Positions 34,683 through 43,333 of a stretch of DNA of 64,000 nucleotides are shown here, piece by piece. This stretch comes from Sutterella sp047777475 (GTDB lineage: Bacteria; Pseudomonadota; Gammaproteobacteria; Burkholderiales; Burkholderiaceae_F), in assembly GCA_047777475.1 (NCBI GenBank), contig JBKEET010000005.1:62001-126000 (forward strand). Reading direction: 5' to 3'. The notes under the pieces were generated by a model that had not been told where the DNA came from, searched no databases, and worked only from the letters and a program-made list of their open reading frames with translations. How positions within the stretch are numbered: position 1 is the stretch's first letter; every line of letters starts with the position of its first letter. The position numbers and the translations under genes are program-made.

Positions 34683-36323
34683 TCAGGGTTTGCTTTGTCC
34701 CGCGCTCTTGGCAAAGCGCTGCTTCGAGGGCGGATCCTCCCAATCGTAGCGCTCCCCGATCAGCGACTGCTGCGGGCGGTCGCCCTTCCAGCGGATGCCC
34801 GCGGCGGCCGTGAGCAGGTCGTCGAGCCAGTCGGCCCGGAAGCCGCGCGAGGCGACCTTGTCCCAGGCCCAGCCGCCGGTGAGCGACGGGCTCGCCCAGA
34901 GCAGGGCGGGGATGCGGTAGCCGCTCGGCGAGTTGGGCGAGTGGCCCGTGCGGCTTTCCCAGTCGCCCGTCTCGACGCCGTGGTCCGAGAGGAACATCCA
35001 GAAGACGGGCTGGCGCTTGGCGGCTTCCTGCGAAAGGCGGATCGTTTCGTCGAGGATGCGGTCCTGGTAGAGCACGCCGAGGTCGTACTCGTCGCGCGCT
35101 TCCTGCACCCAGACGGGACGGTCCATCGCCTCGAGGCGCTTTTCGACGGCGTCGTCCTCGGGCCAGAGCGGCTCCAGGTCCTCGGGGTGCCGCAGCGAGA
35201 AGTGCGGGTGCAGCCCGATCAGGTGCACGACGATGAGCTGCTTGCCCGCGGCCGTCTCGAGGGCTTCCTCAAGGGGCTCGAGCACGTGCTCGTCCATCGA
35301 GGAGCTCGAGCGTCCGCCGCGGCGGTTGAGGAAGATGCGCTTGTCGGCGTAGGCCGACCACTCGCCGCGGATCGCCGCGTCGTCCTGGTTGCTGATCCAG
35401 GTGATGCGGTAGCCCGCGGCATGGAAGAACGCGAAGAGGTTGCCGCGCTTCACGGCGCCGTCGCCCGGCACCGGGAAGTCGAACATCGACTCGAAGGCCG
35501 TGATGGTGTTGGCCTTCACGCTCCAGGCGTCGGCAATGCGCCGGAACTGCGGGTCTTCCTTGAGGCGGCGCTCGAGCAGCGGCGTCGTGCGCCGTTCGTA
35601 GCCGTAGATCGACATGTTGTCGCGGCAGAGGCTCTCGCCGATGACGAGCACGATCGTGCGGCCCTCGGGGCCGGGATCGGTGATGAGCGAGGCGGCCGCC
35701 TTTTCCTCGGCTTCCATTTCCTGCGCCGAGGCGAGCCATTCGGCGCGGTAGGCGACGGCCTTCTTGGCCGACTTGACCCAGCCGAACACCGGGTACTGGT
35801 TGCGCCACGGGTGATTGACGAAGCTCACGATCGCAGCGGCGGCGAGGACGGCGCCGATCGCCGCGGCGAGGCGGCGGCGCGCGACGGGGGTGAAGCCCGC
35901 CCTTTTCCTCAGCAGCACCGCCGCGCACTGCAGCGCGAAGGCGGCGAGGGCCGCGGCGGTCCAGATGAGCACGTCGGGCCAGACCGTCTCGAGGTACTGC
36001 AGGCTCTCGCCCGGGTTGGTGTTGGCGATCGAGCCGATGATGAAGTCGCTCTGCAGGTCCGACTGGTAGACGGAGCGCAGGAAGCCGCGGATGCCCGCGT
36101 CGATGTCGGAAAGCGCGGCCGAGACGATGAGGAGCGCGGCGGCGGGCTTCTTAAGGCCCGGCTTGGTGTCTGCGGCAGCCCAGAGAAGGAGTCCCGGTAG
36201 GAGGAAGCAGAGGAGCTGCGCGGCGCGCCGCGGAGCGGCGGCGCTGAGCAGCAGCACGGCCGAAATCAGAAGGACGATGCCGCAGGCGGCGAGTGTTTCG
36301 CGGGAGACGGTGAATTTTTTCAT
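34683..36323 (-). CDS. EptA-like phosphoethanolamine transferase (sulfatase family)
   Basis: A 546-residue inner-membrane enzyme. About five N-terminal helices are followed by a periplasmic sulfatase-fold domain: VIGESLCRDNMSIYGY near 228, the nucleophile region NTITAFESMF near 277 (Thr), HLIGLHPHFS, and the metal-binding SDHGVETGDW. Such enzymes add phosphoethanolamine to lipid A or core sugars, altering surface charge and polymyxin sensitivity. Start at 36323 overlaps thiE stop (ATGA). Which acceptor it uses is unclear; EptA, EptB or EptC relatives are all possible. Confidence 0.85.
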   Translation of the reverse strand: MKKFTVSRETLAACGIVLLISAVLLLSAAAPRRAAQLLCFLLPGLLLWAAADTKPGLKKPAAALLIVSAALSDIDAGIRGFLRSVYQSDLQSDFIIGSIANTNPGESLQYLETVWPDVLIWTAAALAAFALQCAAVLLRKRAGFTPVARRRLAAAIGAVLAAAAIVSFVNHPWRNQYPVFGWVKSAKKAVAYRAEWLASAQEMEAEEKAAASLITDPGPEGRTIVLVIGESLCRDNMSIYGYERRTTPLLERRLKEDPQFRRIADAWSVKANTITAFESMFDFPVPGDGAVKRGNLFAFFHAAGYRITWISNQDDAAIRGEWSAYADKRIFLNRRGGRSSSSMDEHVLEPLEEALETAAGKQLIVVHLIGLHPHFSLRHPEDLEPLWPEDDAVEKRLEAMDRPVWVQEARDEYDLGVLYQDRILDETIRLSQEAAKRQPVFWMFLSDHGVETGDWESRTGHSPNSPSGYRIPALLWASPSLTGGWAWDKVASRGFRADWLDDLLTAAAGIRWKGDRPQQSLIGERYDWEDPPSKQRFAKSAGQSKP

Positions 36324-36949
36324 TTGGGGCAGTTTTCGATGAGCCTGCGGGCGGCGGCTGCGGGGTCGGGTCGGCCGCACACGGCCGAGACGACGGCGAC
36401 GCCGTCGGCGCCGGCGGCAAGCGCCTCGGGGGCGCGTTCGGCACTGACGCCGCCGATGGCAACGCAGGGGCAGGGCGCGGCGGCGGCAACGCGGGCGAGG
36501 CCGTCAAGTCCGAGCACGGGCGCGGCGTCTTTCTTCGTGGCGGTGGGCCACACCGGCCCGATGCCCGCGTAATCGGCGAGCCGCACGCAGGGATCGCGGG
36601 CTTCGCCGAGGTTCGAGAGCGAAAGGCCGAGGATCATGCCCGGCGGCATGATCGCGCGGCAGTCGGCGGGCGAAAGGTCTTTCTGCCCCACGTGCACGCC
36701 CTGCGCGCCGATCGCCAGGGCCACGTCGAGGTGGTCGTCGACGATGAGCGGCACGCGAAGCGGATTCAGAGCGGCAATCAGCGCGCGGCCGCATTCGGCA
36801 AGGGCGCGCTTCTTCCAGTTGGGAGCGCGCAGCTGCACCATGGTGAAGCCTTCGCGCGCGGCGGCGAGCGCCGTGCCGACCATCCCCGCGGCGCCGCCGC
36901 AGAGATCGGGGTCGAGCACGAGGTAAAAGCGAAGCAGGGCGGGATCCAT
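36320..36949 (-). CDS. thiE: Thiamine-phosphate synthase
   Basis: A 209-residue TIM-barrel enzyme joining HMP-PP and thiazole phosphate. Seen: FTMVQLRAPNWKKRAL, PLIVDDHLDVALAIGAQGVHVGQKDL, GLSLSNLGEA (usually G-x-S-x-x-N or H), DYAGIGPVWPTATKKDAAP and AIGGVSAERAPEALAAGADGVAVVSA. Shares its stop/start with the EptA-like gene (ATGA) and touches thiM: thiM's stop codon overlaps its ATG. Complete. Confidence 0.95.
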   Translation of the reverse strand: MDPALLRFYLVLDPDLCGGAAGMVGTALAAAREGFTMVQLRAPNWKKRALAECGRALIAALNPLRVPLIVDDHLDVALAIGAQGVHVGQKDLSPADCRAIMPPGMILGLSLSNLGEARDPCVRLADYAGIGPVWPTATKKDAAPVLGLDGLARVAAAAPCPCVAIGGVSAERAPEALAAGADGVAVVSAVCGRPDPAAAARRLIENCPK

Positions 36950-37749
36950 CAGCAGGCCTTCCCGGAAAAGTCTTCCGGCTTGATGAACCAGAGCGCGTCG
37001 AGGTAGGCGTCGTGGAAGCTCCCCGGGCCTTTGGCCGTGAGCGCGGCGGCCTCGGCGGCTTTCTTCGCCAGGGCGCAGGCCGCGGCCGTCGCCGTTAGAT
37101 GATCGCTGCTGGCGCCGCAGAAGGCGGCGACCAGAGCCGAGAGCGAGCAGCCCGTTCCGACGACGAGCGTCGCCATGGGATGGCCGCCCGGGACGCTCAG
37201 GACGCGCTCCCCGTCGGTGATGTAGTCGGTCGCGCCCGTCACGCCGACGACGCTGCCCGTGCGGCGCGCGAGCTCCGCGGCCGCCTCGACGGCCGCGGAC
37301 GAGTCGTCCGTGCTGTCGACGCCCTTGCCGCCCTTGCCCTTGCCGGCCAGCGCGAGGATTTCGCTCGCGTTGCCGCGGATGACGTCGGGGCGCTCGCGCA
37401 CGAATTCCGCGATCACGCCGTCGCGCCAGGGAATGCCGCCCGCGGCCACGGGATCGAGCACCCAGGGCTTGCCCGCGGCCCGCGCGGCCGCGGCCGAGGC
37501 GTGCATGGCGCGCAGGCGCGCCGGGTAGGGCGTGCCGATGTTGACGAGCACGGCGTCGGCGGCGCCGGCGAAATAGGCCGCTTCCTCTTCGGCGACCACC
37601 ATGGCGGGCGAGGCGCCCGCGGCGAGCAGCACGTCCGCCGTGATTTCCTGCACCACCTCGTTGGTGAGGCAGTGGACGAGCGGCTTTTTCGCGCGCAGCG
37701 CGGCGAGCATGCGGGCGGCCTCTGGGCCGCTCAGTGCGGTGATGTTCAT
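36949..37749 (-). CDS. thiM: Hydroxyethylthiazole kinase
   Basis: A 266-residue ThiM, phosphorylating the thiazole for thiamine salvage. Typical: KPLVHCLTNEVVQEITADVLLAAGASPAMV, LVNIGTPYPARLRAM, KPWVLDPVAAGGIPWR, DVIRGNASEILALAG, SVVGVTGATDYITDG and GTGCSLSALVAAF. The ATG at 37749 gives the right length; GGAC lies nine bases upstream. thiD and thiC are not in the window, and no TPP riboswitch was found. Confidence 0.95.
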   Translation of the reverse strand: MNITALSGPEAARMLAALRAKKPLVHCLTNEVVQEITADVLLAAGASPAMVVAEEEAAYFAGAADAVLVNIGTPYPARLRAMHASAAAARAAGKPWVLDPVAAGGIPWRDGVIAEFVRERPDVIRGNASEILALAGKGKGGKGVDSTDDSSAAVEAAAELARRTGSVVGVTGATDYITDGERVLSVPGGHPMATLVVGTGCSLSALVAAFCGASSDHLTATAAACALAKKAAEAAALTAKGPGSFHDAYLDALWFIKPEDFSGKAC

Positions 37750-37905
37750 CTTTATTTGTCCGATTGTTTCAGCGGGGTTAATCATACCTGCTCGGCGGTG
37801 CGCGCGAAAAGGTAAAAAAAGGCAAAATTCGTTTCCTGAGAACGCTCGGAGCGCAGGCAATTCGCTCATAATCAGAACATCGTTTTTTCTGTAGGAGCAG
37901 AGAAA

Positions 37906-38505
37906 ATGTCTGTGAAAATCAAAGCATTGCTCTTCGCCGCCGCGCTTTCGGCCGCCCTGGCCGCGCCCGCCGCCGAAGAGATCGCGCTGCCCGCCGCCCA
38001 GAAAACGGGCGGCATGCCGCTCATGGATGCCCTTGCGGCGCGCCACAGCGAGCGCGCCTGGGACAGGAAGCCGCTTTCCGACCAGGAGCTTTCGAACCTG
38101 CTCTGGGCCGCCTTCGGCGTCAACCGCCCGAACGGCAAGAGAACCATCCCGACGGCCATGAACCGCAAGGAGCTGATCGTCTACGTGAGCCGCGCCGACG
38201 GCGTCTGGCGCTACGAGCCCGAAGGCGAAAAGCTCGTGAAGGCCTCGGGCCCGGGACCCTCGCAGCTGCGCGACGCGCCCGACGTGCTGCTCTTCGCGAT
38301 CCTCGACCGGCAGCAGTACGGGCCTTACCACGCCGGGCTCGCCGCCCAGAGCGCGGGGCTCTACTGCGCCTCGGCGGGGCTCGCCTGCGTGGTGCGCGCC
38401 TTCCCTGTGAGGGACGCGCTGGCGTCTGATCCCAAGGCGTTCTCGTTCCTGCCCGAAGGCTGGAAGCCCTCGATAACGCTGCACGCGGGACACGCACCGC
38501 AATAG
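37906..38505 (+). CDS. Exported nitroreductase-family protein (SagB-like)
   Basis: A 199-residue protein with a Sec-type signal (VKIKALLFAAALSAALAAPAAA-like, cleavage near 20-23) followed by an FMN-dependent nitroreductase domain: LMDALAARHSERAWDRKPLSDQELSNLLWAAFGVNR, LLFAILDRQQ, YHAGLAAQSAGLYCASAGLACV. Short members of this family begin with an S/R-R motif for FMN phosphate, here HSERAW. Export of an FMN protein without Tat is unusual. Substrate unknown. It is divergent from thiM. Confidence 0.8.
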   Translation: MSVKIKALLFAAALSAALAAPAAEEIALPAAQKTGGMPLMDALAARHSERAWDRKPLSDQELSNLLWAAFGVNRPNGKRTIPTAMNRKELIVYVSRADGVWRYEPEGEKLVKASGPGPSQLRDAPDVLLFAILDRQQYGPYHAGLAAQSAGLYCASAGLACVVRAFPVRDALASDPKAFSFLPEGWKPSITLHAGHAPQ

Positions 38506-38507
38506 CG

Positions 38508-38513
38508 TACAAT
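38508..38513 (+). promoter_or_regulatory. lgt: -10-like hexamer upstream of lgt
   Basis: TACAAT begins three bases after the nitroreductase stop and 70 bp before the lgt start; no clear -35. Confidence 0.35.
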
Positions 38514-38582
38514 TTGCGCTCACCGGAAGTGAAGCGGCGCGCCTCAAGGCGCGCCGCCCGTCCAACCAAGTCTCTTCACCCC

Positions 38583-39380
38583 ATGCTCATTCATCCGCAG
38601 TTTGATCCGGTCGCCTTCTCGATCGGACCGATATCCGTGCGCTGGTACGGCCTCATGTACCTGGCGGGCTTCGCGCTGTTCTGGCTCCTCGGGCGCCGGA
38701 GGGCCGCCGAGCCCTGGCGCGGCATCACGGCCGAGCACGTGGAAAACATGCTCTTCTGGGGCGTCATCGGCGTCATCGTGGGCGCCCGCCTCGGCTACTG
38801 CCTCTTTTACCAGCCCGCCTACTACATGGCCGATCCGGTGCGCATCCTCGAGGTGTGGCACGGCGGCATGAGCGCGCACGGCGGCATGATCGGCGTGATC
38901 GCCGTAATGATCGGCTACGCGGCCTATTACAAGCTCTCTTTCTGGACGGTCTCGGATTTCGTCGCGCCGCTGGTGCCGCTCGGTCTTTTCTGCGGGCGCA
39001 TCGGCAACTTCATCAACGGCGAGCTCTGGGGGCGCCCCGCGCCGGAGAGCCTGCCCTGGGCGATGGTCTTCCCGCAGGCGGGCGACGGCGTGCCGCGGCA
39101 CCCCTCCGAGCTCTACGAGGCGGGCGCCGAAGGGCTCCTGCTCTTCGCGCTCCTCTGGATCGTCTCGAAGAAGCCCCGCCCCGCGGGTTTCGTGAGCGGC
39201 CTCTTCCTCGCGGGCTACGGCCTGGCGCGCTTCGTGTGCGAATGGTTCCGCGAGCCCGATTCGTTCCTCGGGCTGCAGGCGCTCGGCCTTTCGCGCGGGC
39301 AGTGGCTGACGCTGCCGGTGCTCCTGCTCGGCATCGTCATCATGGCCTGGTCCGTCTCGCGCGCGAAAAAGCGCGCGTAA
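38583..39380 (+). CDS. lgt: Prolipoprotein diacylglyceryl transferase
   Basis: A 265-residue inner-membrane enzyme that transfers diacylglycerol from phosphatidylglycerol to prolipoprotein cysteine, the first step of lipoprotein maturation. Signatures: IGPISVRWYGLMYLAGF, VIVGARLGYCLFY, WHGGMSAHGGMIGV and the Lgt motif GRIGNFINGELWGRP, then the RHPSELYEAGAEG region. Seven helices. The ATG at 38583 gives the family N terminus. BamE in this window is one likely substrate. Confidence 0.97.
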   Translation: MLIHPQFDPVAFSIGPISVRWYGLMYLAGFALFWLLGRRRAAEPWRGITAEHVENMLFWGVIGVIVGARLGYCLFYQPAYYMADPVRILEVWHGGMSAHGGMIGVIAVMIGYAAYYKLSFWTVSDFVAPLVPLGLFCGRIGNFINGELWGRPAPESLPWAMVFPQAGDGVPRHPSELYEAGAEGLLLFALLWIVSKKPRPAGFVSGLFLAGYGLARFVCEWFREPDSFLGLQALGLSRGQWLTLPVLLLGIVIMAWSVSRAKKRA

Positions 39381-39403
39381 GCGGTCTTCTTCCCAACAGC
39401 AAG

Positions 39404-39435
39404 CGGGCGCCTTTCCGCTAAGGGAATGGCGCCCG
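39404..39435. terminator. Terminator between convergent lgt and EVE-domain genes
   Basis: CGGGCGCC (39404-39411) pairs with GGCGCCCG (39428-39435) in the 60-bp gap. Confidence 0.6.
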
Positions 39436-39440
39436 AATCG

Positions 39441-39950
<510 letters not shown>

Positions 39951-39978
39951 CAATTCCCGAAAAAAGCGTGCGGGCACG

Positions 39979-40005
39979 AAAAAGGGCAATCCTCTCGGAC
40001 TGCCC
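39979..40005 (-). terminator. Rho-independent terminator after the 6S-like RNA
   Basis: GGGCAATCC (39984-39992) pairs with GGACTGCCC (39997-40005) with a TCTC loop and one mismatch; the minus strand then reads TTTTT. Confidence 0.8.
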
Positions 40006-40017
40006 TCGTCGTTGTCT

Positions 40018-40193
40018 GGAAGACCTGCAGCGGAGCCAAGCTACGTTCACTGAACCTTAAGTCCAGAGCGGTCAGCTGAGGAGCGGAACGGGCCAGGCAC
40101 AGCGTGTCCGGCACACTATCAGCTCGCAGAATTACCAACCTATTTTGCAAATGTTGGTTCGAGAAACTTTGGAGCCGACATCCTCTGCAGGCT
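40018..40193 (-). ncRNA. ssrS: Candidate 6S RNA
   Basis: A transcript of about 176 nt immediately downstream of zapA, the place where ssrS is found in many proteobacteria. A -10 TACAAT (minus strand 40205-40200) predicts a start near 40193. The ends pair (CCTGCAG near the 5' end with CTGCAGG near the 3' end), an inner arm AGCTGA/TCAGCT closes a second duplex, and TTAAGGTTCAGTGAACG lies opposite the central region. A terminator follows. This long duplex with a central bubble is the 6S form, which sequesters sigma-70 RNA polymerase. Confidence 0.6.
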
Positions 40194-40199
40194 GAAACC

Positions 40200-40205
40200 A
40201 TTGTA
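40200..40205 (-). promoter_or_regulatory. ssrS: -10 element of the 6S-like RNA
   Basis: Minus-strand TACAAT placed seven bases before the predicted RNA start. Confidence 0.45.
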
Positions 40206-40264
40206 GCGGAAAAAAGGCCCGGCGCACAGACGATGATCAAAAAAGCCGCAGCGGGCCGTTTTCC

Positions 40265-40663
40265 TCAGAGCACCGTGGTCTTGCGCATGTCGCTGAAAAT
40301 CGCCTTCTCGCAGAGCTTCGAGAGGGCGTCGACTTCCTTGAGGATGCTCTCTTCGGCCGAGCCGGCGGGGCGGTTCTCGAGCTCGCTGATGCGGGCCTTC
40401 AGCTCCTCGATCTCGGTTTTCTGGTCCTCGATCTTGCGGTTGAGCTCCACGGAGCGGTTGCTTTCCTTTTTCTTCGCCTCGTAGGCGACCTCGAGCGCGG
40501 CGAGCACCGCGATCTGGTCCTGATTGCTGATCTTGCCGCCTTCGCGGATGGCCTGCATCTGCTTGTCGACCGTCTGCGCGCAGTCCTTGATGAGCTGCTC
40601 TTCGCCGGTGCTGACGGCGAGGCGGTAGCTGCGGTTGAAGATGGAAACCGTGACTTCAGGCAT
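40265..40663 (-). CDS. zapA: Cell division protein ZapA
   Basis: A 132-residue ZapA, which bundles FtsZ filaments at midcell. N-terminal domain VTVSIFNRSYRLAVSTGEEQLIKDCAQTVDKQMQAIREGGKISNQDQIAVLAALEVAYE-like, then a coiled coil (ESNRSVELNRKIEDQKTEIEELKARISELE) for tetramer formation. Encoded just after the small coiled-coil gene, an arrangement seen with ZapB-like partners. Complete. Confidence 0.93.
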   Translation of the reverse strand: MPEVTVSIFNRSYRLAVSTGEEQLIKDCAQTVDKQMQAIREGGKISNQDQIAVLAALEVAYEAKKKESNRSVELNRKIEDQKTEIEELKARISELENRPAGSAEESILKEVDALSKLCEKAIFSDMRKTTVL

Positions 40664-40684
40664 GTCGGTTCACTCCCTTGTCGG

Positions 40685-40906
40685 TCAAAGTCCGCCGTCG
40701 CCGTCGCTGCCGGCGCCGCGCGAGAGCGAGGTCACGATGGCCTCGGCCTTGCTGCGCATTTCGGTAAGGCGCTGACGCGCCTGCGCAAGCTCCGCCTCGC
40801 GGGAGGCGAGCTGCGCGCTCAGACGGCGGTTTTCCGCCTGTTCGTGCTCAAGGCGCGCGATGAGCTGCGCGACCAGGGCCTTGAGACGTTCAATTCTTGG
40901 ATTCAT
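40685..40906 (-). CDS. Small coiled-coil protein, ZapB-like
   Basis: A 73-residue protein almost wholly predicted as coiled coil: heptads run through IERLKALVAQLIARLEHEQAENRRLSAQLASREAELAQARQRL. It starts inside the end of bamE (17-base overlap) and lies 21 bp before zapA. Short coiled-coil proteins upstream of zapA are common in beta- and gammaproteobacteria and are thought to act with ZapA. Function inferred from position only. Confidence 0.75.
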   Translation of the reverse strand: MNPRIERLKALVAQLIARLEHEQAENRRLSAQLASREAELAQARQRLTEMRSKAEAIVTSLSRGAGSDGDGGL

Positions 40907-41468
40907 CAGACGCTGCTCCCTGGGCGGCTTCGGAGGATGAAGCTTCGCCGCCCTCAGAGGCGGGCGCGGCGGCGTCCGCCTGATTGTCCTTGTTGTCCTT
41001 GTTGTCCGTGGCTGTCCCCTCGTCCTTCTTCGGGGCGCGGGGCTCGAAAGTCGTTGTGTTGCCCAGAATCATCTGGTCGGCCTGCTGCTCGTCGGGCATC
41101 GGGTCGGACGTCCAGTGGTCAAGGCGCCCTTCGCTGTCGAAAAAGACGGTGAGGTGCCGCAGCTGCTTCTCGTCGTTGCCGCGGAGCAGGTAATAGACGT
41201 AGTCCCAGCGGTCCTTGTGGAACTCGTCGCGCACCAGCGGGATGCCGAGCAGGAACTGAACCTGCGCCTGCGTCATGCCCTTTTCCAGCTGCGTGACCAT
41301 GTCGTTCGTGATGAGGTTGCCCTGACGCACGTCCGCGCGGTACGGCTTCACAACGTAGGGGATGTAGTCCACCGACTTGTCCCATGCATTGGAGAGCGTG
41401 TCGCAGCCCGTCAGCGAAATCGCAAGTGCGAGGCCGGCGGCGGCCAGAGTGAATTGTTTGGCAAGCAT
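40890..41468 (-). CDS. bamE: Outer-membrane assembly lipoprotein BamE (SmpA/OmlA)
   Basis: A 192-residue lipoprotein of the BAM complex. The signal ends in LTGC with lipidated Cys22. The BamE core is clear: VVKPYRADVRQGNLITNDMVTQLEKGMTQAQVQFLLGIPLVRDEFHKDRWDYVYY and LTVFFDSEGRL. The C-terminal 60 residues (acidic, Asn/Asp/Ala-rich) extend past the usual domain and are likely disordered. The ATG at 41468 follows AGGACATC. It is divergent from fur, the usual omlA-fur arrangement. Confidence 0.95.
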   Translation of the reverse strand: MLAKQFTLAAAGLALAISLTGCDTLSNAWDKSVDYIPYVVKPYRADVRQGNLITNDMVTQLEKGMTQAQVQFLLGIPLVRDEFHKDRWDYVYYLLRGNDEKQLRHLTVFFDSEGRLDHWTSDPMPDEQQADQMILGNTTTFEPRAPKKDEGTATDNKDNKDNQADAAAPASEGGEASSSEAAQGAASDESKN

Positions 41469-41527
41469 GATGTCCTGTTTTCTGATCCTGGTTTCTGAAA
41501 TTGGTGCAGAAATCACATTAACCTCTT

Positions 41528-42022
41528 ATGATAATGGGTAATGCAACTTTTGATCGGCAGTTTACCGTGCACGAAACTTCTGGAAACCAAACGAGCGACC
41601 TCAAGAGCGCCGGCCTCAAGGCCACGGCGCCCCGCCTGAAGATCCTGGAGCTCTTCCAGCGCAGGGCGGAGGAGGGCAACGAGCGCCGCCATATTTCTGC
41701 CGAAGACGTCTACAAGGAGCTCGTCTCCGAAGGCGTGGACATCGGCCTGGCGACGGTTTACCGCGTGCTGTCCCAGTTTGAGCGCGCGGGCCTCATCACG
41801 CGCCATCATTTCGAGGCGGACCGCGCCACCTACGAGCTTGACGACGGCGCCCACCACGACCATCTCGTCTGCCTGAGCTGCGGCAAGGTGATCGAGTTCG
41901 TCGACCCTGAGATCGAGAAGGCCCAGGCGGCCGTCGCCAAGCGCTACGGCTTCGAGCTGAGCGACCACACGATGGTGCTCTACGGCCTGTGCCCGGAGTG
42001 CCGCAGCAAGCACCGCCGCTGA
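41528..42022 (+). CDS. fur: Ferric uptake regulator Fur
   Basis: A 164-residue Fur protein, iron-responsive repressor. Seen: DLKSAGLKATAPRLKILELF, HISAEDVYKELVSEGVDIGLATVYRVLSQFERAGLITRH (recognition helix), then YELDDGAHHDHLVCLSCGKVIEF and CPECRS, the metal and zinc sites. About 20 residues longer at the N terminus than E. coli Fur; an ATG at 41534 is nearly as good. Divergent from bamE. Confidence 0.96.
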   Translation: MIMGNATFDRQFTVHETSGNQTSDLKSAGLKATAPRLKILELFQRRAEEGNERRHISAEDVYKELVSEGVDIGLATVYRVLSQFERAGLITRHHFEADRATYELDDGAHHDHLVCLSCGKVIEFVDPEIEKAQAAVAKRYGFELSDHTMVLYGLCPECRSKHRR

Positions 42023-42030
42023 GCGCGCAA

Positions 42031-42094
42031 CCTTTTATCCTCAGGAACGGGAGGCTTTGGCCCGGGAAACCGGACTGAACCTCCCTTTCTTTTT
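42031..42094 (+). repeat. Hairpin repeat, copy 1 (also fur terminator)
   Basis: A 60-bp element CCTTTTATCCTCAG... containing a long hairpin (GGGAGG 42049-42054 with CCTCCC 42080-42085, inner stem around a GAAA tetraloop) followed by TTTCTTTTT. It stands directly after fur, so it serves as a terminator. A second copy lies at 43334-43394 with several changes, most of which leave the stem paired. Confidence 0.75.
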
Positions 42095-42135
42095 GGCGCT
42101 CCGCGTGGCCCCGGCTTGCCTGAAGCTACAGAACG

Positions 42136-42165
42136 TTGACGCACGGCGAAAACCCTTCCTACACT
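42136..42165 (+). promoter_or_regulatory. Predicted sigma-70 promoter of the DUF362 gene
   Basis: TTGACG (42136-42141, 5 of 6 bases) and TACACT (42160-42165) with an 18-bp spacer, about 85 bp upstream of the ATG. Confidence 0.5.
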
Positions 42166-42250
42166 GAAGTTTCAACAAAGATGCGGCTCCGGAATCCCGG
42201 CCGCTTCGGGGGGCGAAAAAATGGGATCCGCGGCCGCGGGAGGAAAAACC

Positions 42251-43204
42251 ATGAGTCAGAAAAACGGCATCTCGCGGCGCAGGTTCGCCGCGCTCTCGGC
42301 GGCGGCCGCGCTCTCCGCGGGCATGGGAGGCAGCGTGCGGGCTGCGCCCGGCAAGGCGCTCCCGGCGGTCTATTACTTTGCCGAAGCCACGCCGCAGTCG
42401 ATGACGGCGGCCTTTGACAGGCTGGCGGCCGACGCGGGGATCAAGCCCGGGGCGGGCCGCACGGGCATCAAGCTCCACGGCGACCGCGTCTCGGAGAACC
42501 GTGCGCTGTGGGAGGCGCTGCAGCGCCATGTGCCGGGGAGCAACTACGTCGAGGGCAACTACGCCGACACCTACGAAGGCACCGGCCGCGGCAGCACCGA
42601 GGGCAACATCGCGGCGATCGCCGCGCAGGGCGTGCCGCGCGAACTCATCGACATCCTTGACCGGGACAAGCGCTACCGCACCGTGCCCGTGCACGGGGGC
42701 GCGATGCTCAAGGGCGTTGCCGTCGGCTCGGCGCTGCTCGATGAGTACGCCGCCGTCGCCGTCACCGCAAACTTCCGCATCCCGACGTTCGCGGGCTACT
42801 CTGGCGTCGTGAAGAACGTCGGCATCGGGCTTGCGGGCGCGCCCGGCAAAACCGCGGTGCACGTCGACTTCCAGAAGAACGCGGCTTTCTTCGCGCGCCT
42901 TGCCGATGCCGCCAAGGGCATCTGGGACGCCATGGGCAAGCGCCTGCTCTTCATCAACGTGCTCACGGGCGTGAGCGCCGAGCCGCTCGAGGGCGCGCCG
43001 CGCAGGCAGCCCGCAACGGGCATCGTCGCCTCGCTCGACATGACCGCGGCCGACCAGGCGGCGCTCGACCTGGTCTACGGGCTCACGCCCGAGAAATACG
43101 ACGCCTATGCCGAAGCGGTCAAGGTGGAGAGGGGATTCCTGCAGCTCGAATACCTTGAACGCATCGGATGCGGCAGCCGCCGCTACCGGCTGGTGAAGAT
43201 GTAG
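42251..43204 (+). CDS. Tat-exported DUF362-like protein
   Basis: A 317-residue protein with a Tat signal (SRRRFA at 9-14, Ala-rich to about 35). The mature part resembles DUF362: GRTGIKLHGDRVSENRALWEALQRHVPGS, then GVVKNVGIGLAGAPGKTAVH and a CGSRRYRL-like end. DUF362 proteins often carry ferredoxin motifs; none is seen here, so it is a ferredoxin-free exported form. GGGAGG lies just before the ATG. Bracketed by two hairpin repeats. Role unknown; periplasmic metal- or redox-related function is only a guess. Confidence 0.75.
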   Translation: MSQKNGISRRRFAALSAAAALSAGMGGSVRAAPGKALPAVYYFAEATPQSMTAAFDRLAADAGIKPGAGRTGIKLHGDRVSENRALWEALQRHVPGSNYVEGNYADTYEGTGRGSTEGNIAAIAAQGVPRELIDILDRDKRYRTVPVHGGAMLKGVAVGSALLDEYAAVAVTANFRIPTFAGYSGVVKNVGIGLAGAPGKTAVHVDFQKNAAFFARLADAAKGIWDAMGKRLLFINVLTGVSAEPLEGAPRRQPATGIVASLDMTAADQAALDLVYGLTPEKYDAYAEAVKVERGFLQLEYLERIGCGSRRYRLVKM

Positions 43205-43333
43205 AGCCCGGACTTTGGGCTGAGCAAATGGATTCCGGGGGAGGGGCATTTCGTGCGCGAAGCCGCGCAAGGGCCTTTCTCCCGCGGATTCCCAAACTCC
43301 GCAGCGCAGCGGGCACCGCCGCCGGGCGCGCGG

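Noticed and set aside
37750..37905. TPP riboswitch upstream of thiM
   Set aside because: I looked for the conserved CTGAGA and following thi-box elements on the minus strand of this gap and did not find them.
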